A stretch of DNA of 64,000 nucleotides, taken from NCBI GenBank assembly GCA_021613375.1, contig CM038721.1:6159986-6223985 (forward strand), written 5' to 3'. Shown piece after piece: positions 23,403 through 34,873 of this stretch. The stretch comes from Megaleporinus macrocephalus (taxonomy: Eukaryota; Chordata; Actinopteri; Characiformes; Anostomidae). The notes below the pieces were generated by a model, which made no database searches, was not told the DNA's origin, and worked only from the letters and a program-made list of their open reading frames with translations. The position numbers and the translations under genes are program-made. Each line of letters starts with the position of its first letter. The stretch's first letter is position 1.

Positions 23403-24240
23403 CTTCATGTGTGCTCTGTAGACAGACTGCAGGCTGTAATGGTCTGAACTGAGCTGAGCTGAGCTGATCTGATCTGGGGGGCTTTAAAAATAGGAAATGA
23501 CCTCCTTCACACATAGCGTCACCATCACACCCTGAACATACACACGGCCGACACCAGCTCTCTACTTCCTCCACAAGACTGAAACTGTGACGTCCAGTCG
23601 CGATAAAGCGACAGACTGGATAAGAGCCTAACGTGGTGAGAGGCAGGGATGGATTGCTGAGGGGCCTCCGACTGCCAGGGGCCTCGAGAAGACTCAGATC
23701 CTTCGCATGATCCGTTGCAGATGTCAACATGGCCCATGAACATGTGACTAACTGACTAAATGTTTTCGATTGACTCGTGAGATATACACGCTCTTCAGTC
23801 CACTTACAATGTTGACACAACAGGACGCTGCTCATTAACAATTCCAATTCTGTGCCGGACTCTCGGCAAACGAGCCTAACAGGAACCAATCAGAGTGCAG
23901 GCGTGTAGACACAGTAGCAGACTGCCATGCCAACAGCTAGCGAGCGACGTGGTATGACTCACTGTTTTGAAAATGCAGCATTAACTTCAGCAGAGCATGA
24001 ATACTGCACACCTGCAAGTCATTCAGATTGATTCTAGAGAAACCTGCTAGAATTGTTCACTGTGGGGGTGAATGGAACCAGACGTCCACCAATAAAAGCT
24101 CCCTCCCAGCAAGTCATTACACAAAATGGTTAAATATATGCATCCTGGTATCTGAGTTATTGATTTCTGAAAGTTTCGTGATAAAGTTTTGGTTTGAATT
24201 GCATTTTAAGTGATGTATTTAATCCACTCAGGGTGGAGGG
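23403..24240. other. Unique DNA without recognised gene
   Basis: Starts with a short GAGCTGAGCTGAGCTGATCT repeat near 23449. The rest is non-repetitive, and its frames have no recognisable domain. Confidence 0.45.
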
Positions 24241-25030
24241 ATACATACAGGGTGTTGTGAGGCAAAATAGTAACCAAAGAAAACCATCATCATCATCATC
24301 AACATTATATATAAAAACTCAGAAGACGTGTAGGTTCACTGCTGATTTTAATGGTAAATAAATCTATGTTTATGTTGGAACCCTGGAGCCCTGGTTCCCA
24401 TCACCACCACTGTAAAGAAAGAGTCTCTACAATCAACCATCTCACACTAAACCACACTAAACTCTGAATTAAGCCGTTTATATCTCTAGGCCTGCGTTGT
24501 TTAGAAATTTTGAAAAGTTGGTGGAATTCCCCTTTACAAATACATTTGAATGACATATTTTAATGCACTATTTTATGTCTAATTATTTTTAGGAGCTGCA
24601 GTTAAAATAACCCTGATAATCAGCCAGTGGTGCATTCCTGCTGATTAGGCGGAACATTTTCTGCTAGAAATGCTAGAAATGACCATCATGGCTAGACCAT
24701 CATGGCTGGTCACCAGCAAAACCAGCGTATGTTGTTTTTTAGATGCTGGTATGCTGGTCAGCAGCAGCAGGGGAAGTTGATAAGCTGGTTACCAGCTCTG
24801 TTGTCGAAACAAAACCTCCCAAAAAAGGAAAAAAAAAACATACTTTTGATGTAAATCAATGGAACCAGACTCTTTACCAAGTAATTGGTAATACAATATG
24901 CAACAACAGTATGCTGTGTCCAGATGCTGGTATACTGGTCGACCAGGTTGACCATGCTGCAGTGACCATTTAAACCAGCACCAGACCCGCATAGACCAGC
25001 TTAGACTAGCATGGCCAGCATGCTTCTTAG
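24241..25030. repeat. Patchwork of dispersed-repeat relics
   Basis: The words CCCTGGTTCCCA and ACCACCACTGTAAAGAA at 24385-24418 recur at 27408-27436, and GGAATTCCCCTTTA recurs in both places. From 24680 to 25020 words of the type ATGCTGGTATGCTGGTC and ACCAGC repeat in both orientations, as in small fish MITEs. A fragment near 24840-24875 resembles family F. No intact element can be delimited. Confidence 0.5.
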
Positions 25031-25202
25031 TTCTTTGTTTCTTTAGGCTTGCCACTAAGCTATGAGGATAATGCAGCTAACAAGTAATGGAAGTATTTGG
25101 AAATAATTTGGAAATAGGCCCGCAGTTAGCGCCAGCTGCATGCATAAATATACCCAGACACGTTCTACATACAGTCTTGAGTTGTTAAAGGGGGGCATTC
25201 TG

Positions 25203-25214
25203 CTTTAAACCGTG

Positions 25215-25247
<33 letters not shown>
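25203..25247. repeat. (TAA)n microsatellite
   Basis: About ten AAT units. Confidence 0.9.
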
Positions 25248-25249
25248 TG

Positions 25250-26960
25250 TATATTATGTTGTTTGGGGTTGTACAGTGTTCTACAGCATAGCATCATTTC
25301 TGTTAGCCTTATCAATCTGCTAGCATTCACAATCATTTTCAAGTTTTCATTCATTAATGTTCCCACACTACAATATCCAGTGTGCAAATAGATCATACAA
25401 AAAATTGGAAACCCCCATGGTGTCAAACAATCCTGAGTGTTGGGGTCACTAAGCTATATAGGCTCCTAAGTAAAATCAAGATAGTTAGCAGTCAGAGGAA
25501 AGAAACTGAACTGAGGTAACTCTAGCTATCCATGTAGCTATCCTGTTAACTTTAGCTTTTAGCTTGATATCCTCGCAATTTTAGTCAATTTTGTTGTTTG
25601 AGTAACAAATTCCCTCTAATATAATAACAAACCCTGACCTGCCCGCCACTGAGCTAGTGTAAGATATACAATATACAAGAATATACAAGAAAAATAGTGA
25701 TTCTATCTTTATTTAGCACTAAGTGGCCACTAAGAGGTAAGTCTTTTTAAACTTTCAGTCAGAAAAGAAGCCAAACTGAGTTCAAATATCTAGATATCCA
25801 AGCTAAACTGCTAGCTTTTGCTTTATCCTCATAATCTGAGGTATTTATGTTGTTTGTGTAACATATTCTCAAATATATAATGATTTAAAGACACTTTCCA
25901 TAGTTATACCACTGAAATAAGATATGCCATCCTTTGAAAATATTTCAAAACAGACCCAATTCTAGCATTTTAGAGACTCTGGCTGGCCATAGGATGTGAA
26001 TAGACTTGTTTACAAGAGATGTACTCTCTCAAATTAGACTTGCTTGACACCAAATGACAAACTGTGATCCATTCTGAGGCCTGAGGCCTCATTTTTGTCA
26101 GCGCTCGTAGCTAAAAGGAAGACATACAGCATCAGAAACAACATAAACAAGTCCAGGCATGCAGTTAGCACAATGCTAACTGGATAATAAGCTCCTGCTC
26201 TGGGGCTAGCTGTCTAGGCTTTGTAGTTCCAGGGCAAAATGAACTACACTTGAGCTGTGACTGTAAAGGTTCCCGCAAACTATCGCTTTAAAGGAAGTCA
26301 GGACTGACAGAAAAAGCAACACGCTGTAATAAAAACACAGTGGCTCAGCTTTTACACAGTTTCTGCTACAGCGTTTAGCGGTGTTTAGTGACTCGGTCCG
26401 AGGGCATATGTTCTGAATTTGGACAAAGCACTTGTCAGCTCTTTTCCACAGAGCGCTGGAATTGTTTCCTAATAGTGAGTTTTTTTTTTTTATGAGGGCC
26501 AGTTTTTTTTTTGTGTTGTTTTTTTGTGAAGCAAAAGCCCTTTTGGATGTTTCCATTTTAAACCGGTCATTAGGGCCTGTTTGCTGTGCGGTTATTATCC
26601 AGCAACAGGGCACATTTTCGAGAGCTCACTCTTTCCATGCGAAACCACATGACACTGCAATTGCAGCTCCAACGGGCTAAAACACAAAACCAGGGCCTGA
26701 AAAACGCTAACGTGCGCTTAGCTCTTCTTCTTCTTCTCCTTCACCTCTTTTTAGCTAAAGCCCTGCTGTGAACTTGACCTTCAACCCAAATAGCCCCCCC
26801 ACAATAGCATTAGCTACGGAAGCTTCTCTAATATGGAGCTAACATCTTAGCACAGCCTATAAAAGAACATTTCAAACATTTCTAAAGAAGAAAAATGTGA
26901 TTTATAATAACACATTATTGCTGCCATTTTAAATACCATCACACCAACAAAAAACACTTT
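25250..26960. other. Non-coding DNA with diffuse internal similarity
   Basis: No supported gene. The segments at about 25550-25690 and 25800-25930 share TTTTAGC and TGTTGTTTG..GTAACA words and may be an old tandem duplication. T runs at about 26482 and 26504 are the only low-complexity items. Confidence 0.45.
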
Positions 26961-26964
26961 TTTT

Positions 26965-27135
26965 TTTTTCATTTTTCTATGACAGTTGCTCTTTATATCC
27001 TCTGACAGTTTCATGATGAACGGACCAATAGAAATGCACTAAAACCACTAGTAATAAAACCTTATTACATTAACCAGCATTGGAATTGAAAATCAGTTTT
27101 GGCCTCCACTGTAAAGTTACTATTTTGGAGGCACT
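26965..27135. repeat. Foldback family F, diverged copy
   Basis: TTTCATGATGAACGGACCAA and CCTCCACTGTAAAGTTAC correspond in order to the arm at 34680-34800. It is more diverged than the copies at 27675 and 34391. Confidence 0.6.
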
Positions 27136-27615
27136 TGATTAGTCCTTTGGACACTAATACTGAATATCAGATTTTAATCTACATTAAAGGAGATTTTCTT
27201 CAACTTTGCATTAGCTGAGAATAGCTGAGATGTAAACAAATGTAATTTAGAGTAGTTTGGATTAAAGAAAAAAAAACTTGCAAAACCAGAACAGTGGTGG
27301 TTATAGTAACCAGACATCCACCACTGACTTTTACCACCATCGACATCACATACAAACAAACACTCAGAGGACACATTTACTATAAACTGCCTATATTTGT
27401 GTTGTGACCCCTGGTTCCCATTACCACCACTGTAAAGAAGTCCCACTCTGAGTGGCTCTGTTTACATCACAGTGATGGAGTGAAACTGGAATTCCCCTTT
27501 AAGGTTAAACACATACTTTCACTGGTAAATGCATACCATTATTGTAGGGCCTCTTTCCTACAGGGTGCTGCTACCAGGGTGAGACCACAAGCAGCATCAA
27601 AACAATCCAGCAAGT

Positions 27616-28345
27616 ACACTACCAAAAGTCAAAAGTTTGGACACACCTTACTGAATGTATATATATATCTATATATCGCTGCTGTCCAATGAAAAACTTT
27701 TTTGTCCATTTTGAGTTTTCATCTTTTGAACATCTGAATCGTTTACATTGTGTGAAAATTTCATGATGAATGGACCAACAGAAATGCTCCAAAATAGCTC
27801 AGAAAGAATTCTGGTTCCATTGACTTGCATTGAAAGTAAGGTATGTTTTTGATCTCTCCTGTAAAGTTGCAATTTTGGAGATTTACATAATGTGTTTATA
27901 AAGGCATTTTGATCTTTCTACAAGTTTAAATATTGAAGTTGGTGCCCATAAATATTTTTAAAAACCATTTAAATACAAAATGACAATACATAATATTTAT
28001 AACCACCCATAAGACCCCATAACCCATTTCCCAGAACAAGACCTCAGCATGTAGATCTCACTATCGTCTTCAGCCCTGTTTGTAAAGCAGCCCATGTGGC
28101 TCCTTCTTATGAAGCTGCTGGCCAGAATGTTCAAAGTATGTAAACCTGCATCAGAGCAAATGAGCTCATTTCTAAAAGACCCTCTAAACTTCTTTAAACA
28201 CAACCAGATGTTTTATTCTGGACCAGGAATAATTCCATACCTCTTATTCTATAGTTTTCACCTTGTCACAAATACTCACTAATATTAGTATTAATGAAGC
28301 AGTAAACCCTGGGTAGGTGTGCCCAAACATTTGACTGACAGCGTG
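27616..28345. mobile_element. Tc1/mariner-like element remnant carrying a family F copy
   Basis: The left end ACACTACCAAAAGTCAAAAG continuing TTTGGACACACCTTA matches the complement of 28311-28345 (TTTGGGCACACCTACCC) as an imperfect inverted repeat of about 28 bp. Inside, 27675-27885 is a good copy of family F next to a short AT run. The interior codes for nothing. Confidence 0.65.
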
Positions 28346-28479
28346 GCCGACGCTTTGATTTTCAGAGACACCTAAGGTTCCTTTTTCAGCCCTCTGCGTG
28401 GAACCAGTCACTATAAACGCCGACCCCAGTGAGCTTAAAATGATAATAACGGAAGCAACACACCACGTTCATGTACCAT

Positions 28480-28485
28480 TTTATT
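28480..28485 (-). promoter_or_regulatory. Candidate mex3b polyadenylation signal
   Basis: AATAAA on the minus strand about 1.56 kb after the stop codon. Cleavage would fall near 28455-28465. Chosen because it is the most distal clear hexamer before the repeat-rich DNA. Confidence 0.45.
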
Positions 28486-29570
28486 GGACTTATATAGAAA
28501 TACTTAAAAAAACATGAAGTAGCACCATTACTTAAGTTTTACTTTATCATGTAGAACTTTAAATGTCAGAAAAATAAAACTCTTGATACATTTTTCAAAT
28601 CTTGTTTCAGCAAATATAATATTAGTATTTGACCATGAGGTTAAAGGCCATTTTTTTATCATAAAATAAAATATACTTTGTTTTTAAACTTTGCTCAATA
28701 AAGTACTTTTACGCTCAAGTAACTTCACCTACATATACATAAACAAGTGGTAAACAAACGTATTAAAATAGAAATACTAAAACTATAGTGGTGCAACAGA
28801 AGTCTGTAATACCCACTGGAATCTAATTCATACAAATTTTTAGAAAGCATAAACGGTTTCCTTTTGTCCAACTTACTAAGTTTTTTTTTATACATTTGAA
28901 TGTTTCGTAATAATATAGAATAAAATATGCTTTATATTACTGAATAAAAAATATGCTGGGTGAAACGGATTTAAAAGACTTTTTTGCTGAACCTATAAAC
29001 CCTCCGTCCCAACAGAATACTGGTAAACGCAAATGCACGTCGTTTTCATTTAACATCCATTCGTGTGTTTCGTTTTTGTCGTTGTCGTCGTCGTCGCCGC
29101 CGCCGTTGTTTTTTTTTTTGTTCTTGTGATATTAAAATAATACAGTGTTCGTCGCCCATGAGGCCATACTAAAAAATAAAAGATATTTGAACCCAGCTAC
29201 AAAAAAGTTCACTGAACTTAAATTAAAATATTTGTAAACATCTTTGCAATACGAAATATAATCTTTCAAGTCAAAAAAGAATAAAATACTTCAATCTGTA
29301 TTAATGTAATTAATATTTAAAACTTGTGGACTGCCTTTCACTTCTTCTTCTTCTTTTTTTTTTTCTCGTTTGTTTGTTTCCTTAGTTTGTTCTATACATA
29401 TATACGCAGGATATGTTGTTGCTCTCCCTCGAATAAGTTGAACTAGAGACGCTGCAGTATCTTCACCACTGTAAGTCTATTAATGCTGTTAAGAATAAAA
29501 GCCCTAGGACTTATGACATCCACCTGCGTCCTGCCTGCATGATGCTGCTCCCTTGACAGGCCACTGTCTT

Positions 29571-29575
<5 letters not shown>

Positions 29576-29632
<57 letters not shown>
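29576..29632. repeat. (AT)n microsatellite within the probable mex3b 3' UTR
   Basis: About 28 uninterrupted AT units. If transcribed it would form a long self-complementary AU hairpin. Confidence 0.95.
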
Positions 29633-30045
29633 TTAACAGTCAAACCGACCGACTGGGGTACCTCTGGCAAGACTGCCGTCCTTTTCAGAACTTCATCCAC
29701 GTCCGTATACATTTTTTCGACTAGAACTATTGATTACTAAGCTTTTAGTATTTAAAACATGCATTAGATGTTGAAAATATTTGTCCCAAGCTACAGTACA
29801 GTTATAAACAATTACACCGGAGCCCTCTAATCGGGTGTCCCTTTTTGGATACTGCAGCTTTCACATACATATGTATATACACATATGATAAACACATTGT
29901 TATTATTAGGAGTTTCCGTAAAGCCATAACAACAGGAGTTTGTGGTTAAAGTGTTCAGTCCTGGTGGTCTTGTTGCTATTGTAGTCATGGGGGCACGTGG
30001 TCGTTGTTGTGTTCTGTTTTTTTTCTATGCATTTAGTGTTTTTTC

Positions 30046-32533
30046 TTAAGAAAATATACGTATTGCCTGAGTAACTGCAGCGTGGCAGACGGGGCATTCC
30101 GGTTCGTTCCGCTCGCAGATGCGGTTGGCGCACTCCATGCAGAACAGGTTGTGGCCGCAGGGCACCAGGGCGGCGATCACCTCGCTCTCGAAGCAAACGG
30201 AGCAGTCCCGGCTGCCCTTGCGGCTGGTCCCCGAGGAAGAGGAGGAAGAGGAGGACGAGGAAGAGGCCGAGGAGTCGGAGGGCACCAGGCCGGCCATGCC
30301 GTTGGGGGAATAGGCGGGGAAGGTCAAGGAGCCTCCGCCGGGGTCGCTCCGGACCCGTCGGGCCAGCGGGTGCTCGCCGGCGCCGCCCACGTGGTGAAGG
30401 GGCGGGGACAGCCGGGGCTGGGCGCAGCTGACCCCGTTTGCCCTCCTCTGGTTCGCCAGCAGGCCGTTGGCGTTGGCGGTGGAAGCATTGGCGGGGAAGA
30501 TGGAGGACGGCGGCGCGGCGGTGCCGTTGGCGCGCTCGTACTGGGACCACATCAAGCCGGGGGGCGCCGGGGTGGGGTCGAACCCGGGCGAGGGGTCGAA
30601 GGCCAGGTCGGCGCAGTCGGGCGAAATGACGTCGCCGCCGCCATACACAAAGCCGTTGCCGTTGACCACGTTGACGTTCAGGTTGTTGTTGTTGTTGTTG
30701 CCGTTGCTGGAGGCGGTGTAGCTGAGGGCAGGGCTGGGTGGGCTGTAGTCAGGCAGCCTCGTGCCACCGTTGGTGCCAAAGTACGAGTCGGTGGAGGCGC
30801 TGCCTAGCGAGCTGGAGCTGTCGTTCCGGTAGTTGGAGAAGGGCTTGCGTCCCGAGTTGGGCGTCACGCCCGAGCCGGGCTTGTTGCTCCAGAGGCCGGC
30901 GTGATGGCCGTGCAGGTCGAAGCCCACGTCTGTGCCGTTGGCGTGGAAGTCGTTCTCGTCCGAGCTGAACTCGATCAGGCCGCCCGTCCGCATGGCGATG
31001 TGCGCTTCGATCTCGTCCCGGGCCCGGTCCACGTTCTCCGGCATTCCCGTGACCTCGAACACGGGCTCTTTGTCCCGGCTGGGCGTGACGATGTACGTGT
31101 GCGTCTGCTGCTGGATGCGCTTGATGGTGGCTCCTTTGGGGCCCACCACCAGCCCGACGACCCTGTAGGGCACCCGCACCTGGATGGTGGTCTGGCCGGG
31201 CAGGTTGGGAGGCCCCGGCACGGCCGTGCTCCCGTTCAGGCTGCTGTTTTTGTTCCGCGACGCTCGGATCATGGAGAAATGCTCCGCCGCAGAGATGATC
31301 TCCCTCCGAGCCATGGCTACATCCTCCCTCCTGCCTGTCACAACAAAGACCGGCTCCTCCCCTCGCACCGGAGTCTTGATATAGGTGTTGGTCTTCGCTC
31401 GCAAGGCTTTTATTTTGCAACCTACGGTGGAAAGGATCGGGGAGGAAACAAAAAAGAACAAAAACAACAACAATCAACCAAAGAGAGCCAAACATGCTGC
31501 ATAATTAAACGTGACGGGATGAACAAAACACGTCGCCTCCTGTTGGGATGCTGGCAGATGTGCTCTTTTAAAAGCCACCACGGCCCGGCACAACAATTCG
31601 CTTCTTTTTTGCACGGCATAAATGCAAACCACATGCTCGGCTACATGACATACAGCAGTCCGGGTCAAAAATAGCACGGGAGGAGGAGGAGGAGGAGGAA
31701 GGAGGGGGGAGAGAGAGAGAAAGAGAGAGAGAGAGAGACGCGGATGCAGAATTCTGGATTTTCCTGCTGAGCCAAAACACAGCAGGGAAGGACTGTAGCC
31801 ACTTTTAGCTGACAACATACATCACTCCTGCTTCTAGTGGCATCTTATATTCTGGTTGTAAACAAAGCAACAGCTCTTGCTGCCTTGTCTGACAGTTCTC
31901 GCCCCTTTTTGGAGGGAGGGGGGGGTTCTCCGAAGTGGGCCAGCAATGATATAACAGGACAAAGGGAAAGCCTTATGATAGCACTGTCCTGCCCTGCCCC
32001 TGTCATAGCCCCCCTCTTTGTGCTTCCTCAGCACACTAACGTTAACGTTTCCTGAAAAATAGGCTACTGTGTCTGGTGAATGAGAGCCAGCAGCTGGGCA
32101 TGCATGGCGCCTGGTCCACAAGTGGACAACACTAATAATAATAATACTACTAACACTAATAATAATAATATTAATAATAATGGAATAAGCAGAAGAGGAA
32201 GAAGAATGGAGAGGGGGCTGGAAAGGAGTGAGTGAGTAAGTGAGTGAGTAAGAGAGGACGACACTGTGACTTAAACAAAGAAAGCTCTGACCCAAGCTTA
32301 CCTTGCCTGCCCACTATCTCGGCCACATGCTCGGAGCTGGGCACCGGGACGCACTCGGTCATGTTGACGCTCTTCTTCCTGGGCTCGTTGTCGTAGGCGC
32401 CGGACTCGTCGTTGTCCAGGCCGAGCAGGGACAGCTGGTCCAGGGCTATCTGCAAGGCTCTCTGGTCGTCCAACGCTTCGCCCTGCTGGCCGCTGCCGCT
32501 GCGCTCCATTTCGGCGAACAGCGAGCTCGGCAT
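30046..32533 (-). CDS. mex3b: Mex-3 RNA-binding protein B, KH-KH-RING; join(30046..31421, 32302..32533)
   Basis: RNA-binding ubiquitin ligase of the MEX3 family, known to bind mRNA 3' UTRs, act in post-transcriptional control and shuttle between nucleus and cytoplasm. Coding exon 1 gives 77 residues plus one base, and exon 2 completes Gly78 and runs to TAA at 30046-30048, 535 residues in all, close to the roughly 570 of the human protein. The start [11 protein letters not shown] matches the family and has G at -3. KH1 spans about 58-127 with GRQG at 75-78. KH2 spans about 157-227 with GPKG at 171-174. Both have the conserved [15 protein letters not shown] and [19 protein letters not shown] strands. 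A low-complexity middle has an Asn run (about 319-324) and a Ser run (461-474). The C3HC4 RING uses C484, C487, C499, H501, C505, C508, C520 and C523, and the protein ends IRIFS. The [20 protein letters not shown] stretch and the overall pattern favour MEX3B over A, C or D. All key residues are intact. Confidence 0.97.
31422..32301 (-). other. mex3b intron (880 bp, phase 1)
   Basis: The donor CAAG|GTAAGC and acceptor CACCGTAG|GTTGC are consensus, with a T-rich tract before the acceptor. The intron splits the codon for Gly78 inside the KH1 GRQG loop, the usual position of the single coding intron in vertebrate MEX3 genes. It holds a purine-rich run (31680-31738) and AAT repeats (32128-32183). 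Confidence 0.95.
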
Positions 32534-32855
32534 CTCGGCTGCGCTCGCTCGCTCGCTCTCTCCGGACGCGTGAGTCGGGGGGGTGGAGGGGAGAAGAAGA
32601 AAGAACGAAAGAAAGAAAAAGACCCAACAAAAAAATAGCAGGGTGGGATTGAGCACAGGGGTAGCGGGTGGGTGGGGAAGGAGGGGGGGAAGAGGGAGAG
32701 GAGAGAAGAGGAGAGTAAAGCACCAGGTCAGTCTCGCTGGTGCAGAACTAACCCAGAAAAAGGGGGAAAGAAAGGGAGGGGAGAGAAAAGAAAGCGAACA
32801 GCAACCGCGCTCCCTTCCTTCCTGTCCCAGTAACGATTGCTGGAGAAAAACAAGC

Positions 32856-32903
<48 letters not shown>

Positions 32904-33160
32904 CGCGGAGGGGAGGAGAAAGGAGGGGGGTAAACAACGAAAAAATCAGTGCAAATCCAAGCCTGGAGAGGCAAAGAAGAAAAAAAAGTCCCCCCCGAAA
33001 GTAGCTCTGGTCAGGAATGCCGGCGTCGGTGATAGTCCTGATATTTTTCCCCGTCAGTAACAGCCCCTCCCTGCGCTCCCGTGCTCTCCCAGCTCCTTTC
33101 TGTTTGCTGTCTGAGCTGCTGCAGACAGACACGGCGAGCGAGGGGGGCGAGATATGGGGC
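32534..33160 (-). other. mex3b 5' leader (probable)
   Basis: The sequence upstream of the start codon on the minus strand is C/T-rich and includes a (CT)n run complementary to the GA run at 32862-32900. The start-codon frame stays open for 147 more codons up to an ATG at 32972-32974, but the translation is serine/leucine/proline low complexity and unlike any MEX3 N-terminus. The transcription start is not determined. Confidence 0.6.
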
Positions 33161-33310
33161 GATGACGTCACCGGGGCGGGCCGGGAAGGAGGGTAGCGGC
33201 GGAGGGGGGAGGGAGTAGGCACAGGGCAAGGCTTCGGCGCAGCTCGTTTGCATGCGCGCTGCTGATTGGGCGGGACCAATCCAGCAGCCGGTTTGGCCCC
33301 GCCCCCCTCG
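33160..33310 (-). promoter_or_regulatory. mex3b CpG-rich core promoter (candidate)
   Basis: Within 150 bp there is a palindromic CRE TGACGTCA (33163-33170), GC boxes at 33172-33180, 33268-33274 and 33297-33306, and two facing CCAAT boxes (33265-33269 on the minus strand, 33276-33280 on the plus strand). No TATA box is obvious. The location just upstream of the leader and the CpG density fit a CpG-island promoter, and the facing CCAAT pair could act in both directions. Confidence 0.7.
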
Positions 33311-33364
33311 CGTCTCCCTCCTCCTTCCTTTGTTGTGCTCATCAAAACATTAACGACACGGATT

Positions 33365-33425
33365 TCTTTTCTTTTTTTTCTTCTTCTTCTTCTTCTTCTT
33401 CTTTTCTTTCTTTCTTTTTTTTATA
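33365..33425. repeat. (TTC)n / T-rich tract
   Basis: TTCTTC units flanked by T runs. The stretch 33426-34340 beyond it is unique DNA with no recognised feature except a short CT-rich run near 33918-33965. Confidence 0.85.
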
Positions 33426-34347
33426 AAATTATAGACACCCTACATCTGCAGCAATGTTAGTTTTAAACTACTTTGCTGTTGTGATTTGCGATATATACAC
33501 AGGGAAATGCCTGAGTGTCCACACAAAAAGGGACCACCGCTGACCCCCCCTCACCTTACTTCACTTCAGGTAACTGTAACGCCTTGTAAACACATATCTA
33601 TTCAGGTCAATTGATCTGGAGGTGCGCTATCTAGGTGAGGTAGAGATCTTCTAAGCAGGCTGTTGACCTATTGACCTGTGGAAAAACACTGTTTTGGAAG
33701 CAGAGTGTTTTGTCTGGAATGGGTGCTGGAGGGGAAGAGATGGACTCAGGAGTCAGAGTGCAGACTATTTTTATTCGGACGGACCAAAATAAGCTCTGTG
33801 TTGTTGCTCAGTGGACTTTATTACAAGTGACTAACTATTATTGTGCAAAATTTCGGGATGAGGAACAACATGCCCAGACATGCTCGTCTTTGTCCTGGCT
33901 TTGGTGCATGTGTGCTTCCCTCCCTCTTTCTCTTTCCCTCTCTTTCTCTCTCTCAGGTTCTCTCCCTGTCTCTGAACAGATTTGGCACTGCAGTTCCTAT
34001 TAAACCATGTAAGAACACACTGTAATGCCATATCCCTGTATTAGACTGTGTGTCGGACCTCAGCAAATGGCATCAGTCCCCCACCCACCCTTTCTTTTTT
34101 TCCCCCCTTTTTCTTTCAAGGCAACTTTCAAACAGCTAGCAGCTAATTGCTGTGTTCAAACACATCTCATTTCCTCTGGATGTCGACATGTTAACACCAC
34201 GGCTGCGGACACCTGGCGAAATGGACAAGATCTGGACGCAAGAGTGGAAAAGCAGCGCCTTACTTCAGCAATTAAGTGCTGTTTCTACTAGTTGTAGGTG
34301 TTACAGTGGGCTCTATCCTTAAGGTGTATTCTTATATTGGAGTGCTG

Positions 34348-34349
<2 letters not shown>

Positions 34350-34392
<43 letters not shown>

Positions 34393-34829
34393 CAATTTTA
34401 CTGGAGAGCCTAAAAACCTATTTTACTTGCAATGTAAGTCAATGGAACCAGAATATTTTCCAAGCTCTTTTGGAGCACTTCTATTGGTCCATTCATCAAA
34501 ACATTTTCACACAATGTAAAGGACATTTGGTGCGTTCAAATGATGTAGAAAACTCAAATCACGCATATATATGATTACTATCCAATACTATTACCATTAC
34601 TATCCAATGAAAAAAACTTTTTGTTGATTTCTATTTTTCTGCATCATTTAAATGCAGCAGCTGTCGTTTACATTGTGTGAAAATTTCATGATGATTGGAC
34701 CAATAGAAATGCTCCACAATAGCTTAGAAAAAATTCTGGTTCCTTTGACTTACATTGCAAGTGATGACAGTTTTTGGCCTCTCCTGTAAAGTTGGCATTT
34801 TGAAGATACCTGTTATTCATTGGACAGTG

Positions 34830-34872
<43 letters not shown>
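34350..34872. mobile_element. Foldback (long inverted repeat) element, family F, bounded by (AT)n
   Basis: Arm 34391-34520 is the reverse complement of arm 34667-34803 with moderate divergence: GCAATGTAAGTCAATGGAAC in one, GTTCCTTTGACTTACATTGC in the other. Both outer sides are AT tracts (34351-34390 and 34831-34870). A terminal-type word TTCATTGGACAGTGAC sits before the right AT tract and recurs as CTGTCCAATGAA at 27679. No protein is encoded. Confidence 0.85.

Positions 34873-34873
<1 letters not shown>

Larger units (their letters stand above)
28455..30045 (-). other. mex3b 3' UTR (probable)
   Basis: AT-rich, without dispersed transposons, directly downstream of the mex3b stop codon. Its extent is inferred from a distal AATAAA and from the return of repeats below 28350. 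It contains a run of about 28 AT dinucleotides (29576-29632) and GTC/GCC triplets near 29080-29106. In other vertebrates the MEX3B 3' UTR is known to hold long conserved, destabilising sequence; whether this one keeps it needs an alignment. Confidence 0.65.

Noticed and set aside
22413..23408. 331-codon minus-strand frame
   Set aside because: Almost only serine, leucine, phenylalanine and proline; it is the pyrimidine strand of the GA tract. The same holds for the frames at 58586-59447.
30082..31674. Long plus-strand frames (up to 257 codons) opposite mex3b
   Set aside because: They are antisense shadows of the GC-rich mex3b coding exon, low in complexity, with no domain or gene context.
32171..32974. 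Starting mex3b at the upstream in-frame ATG
   Set aside because: The extra 147 residues come from CT-rich leader DNA and do not resemble any MEX3 protein, whereas MPSSLF at 32533 does.
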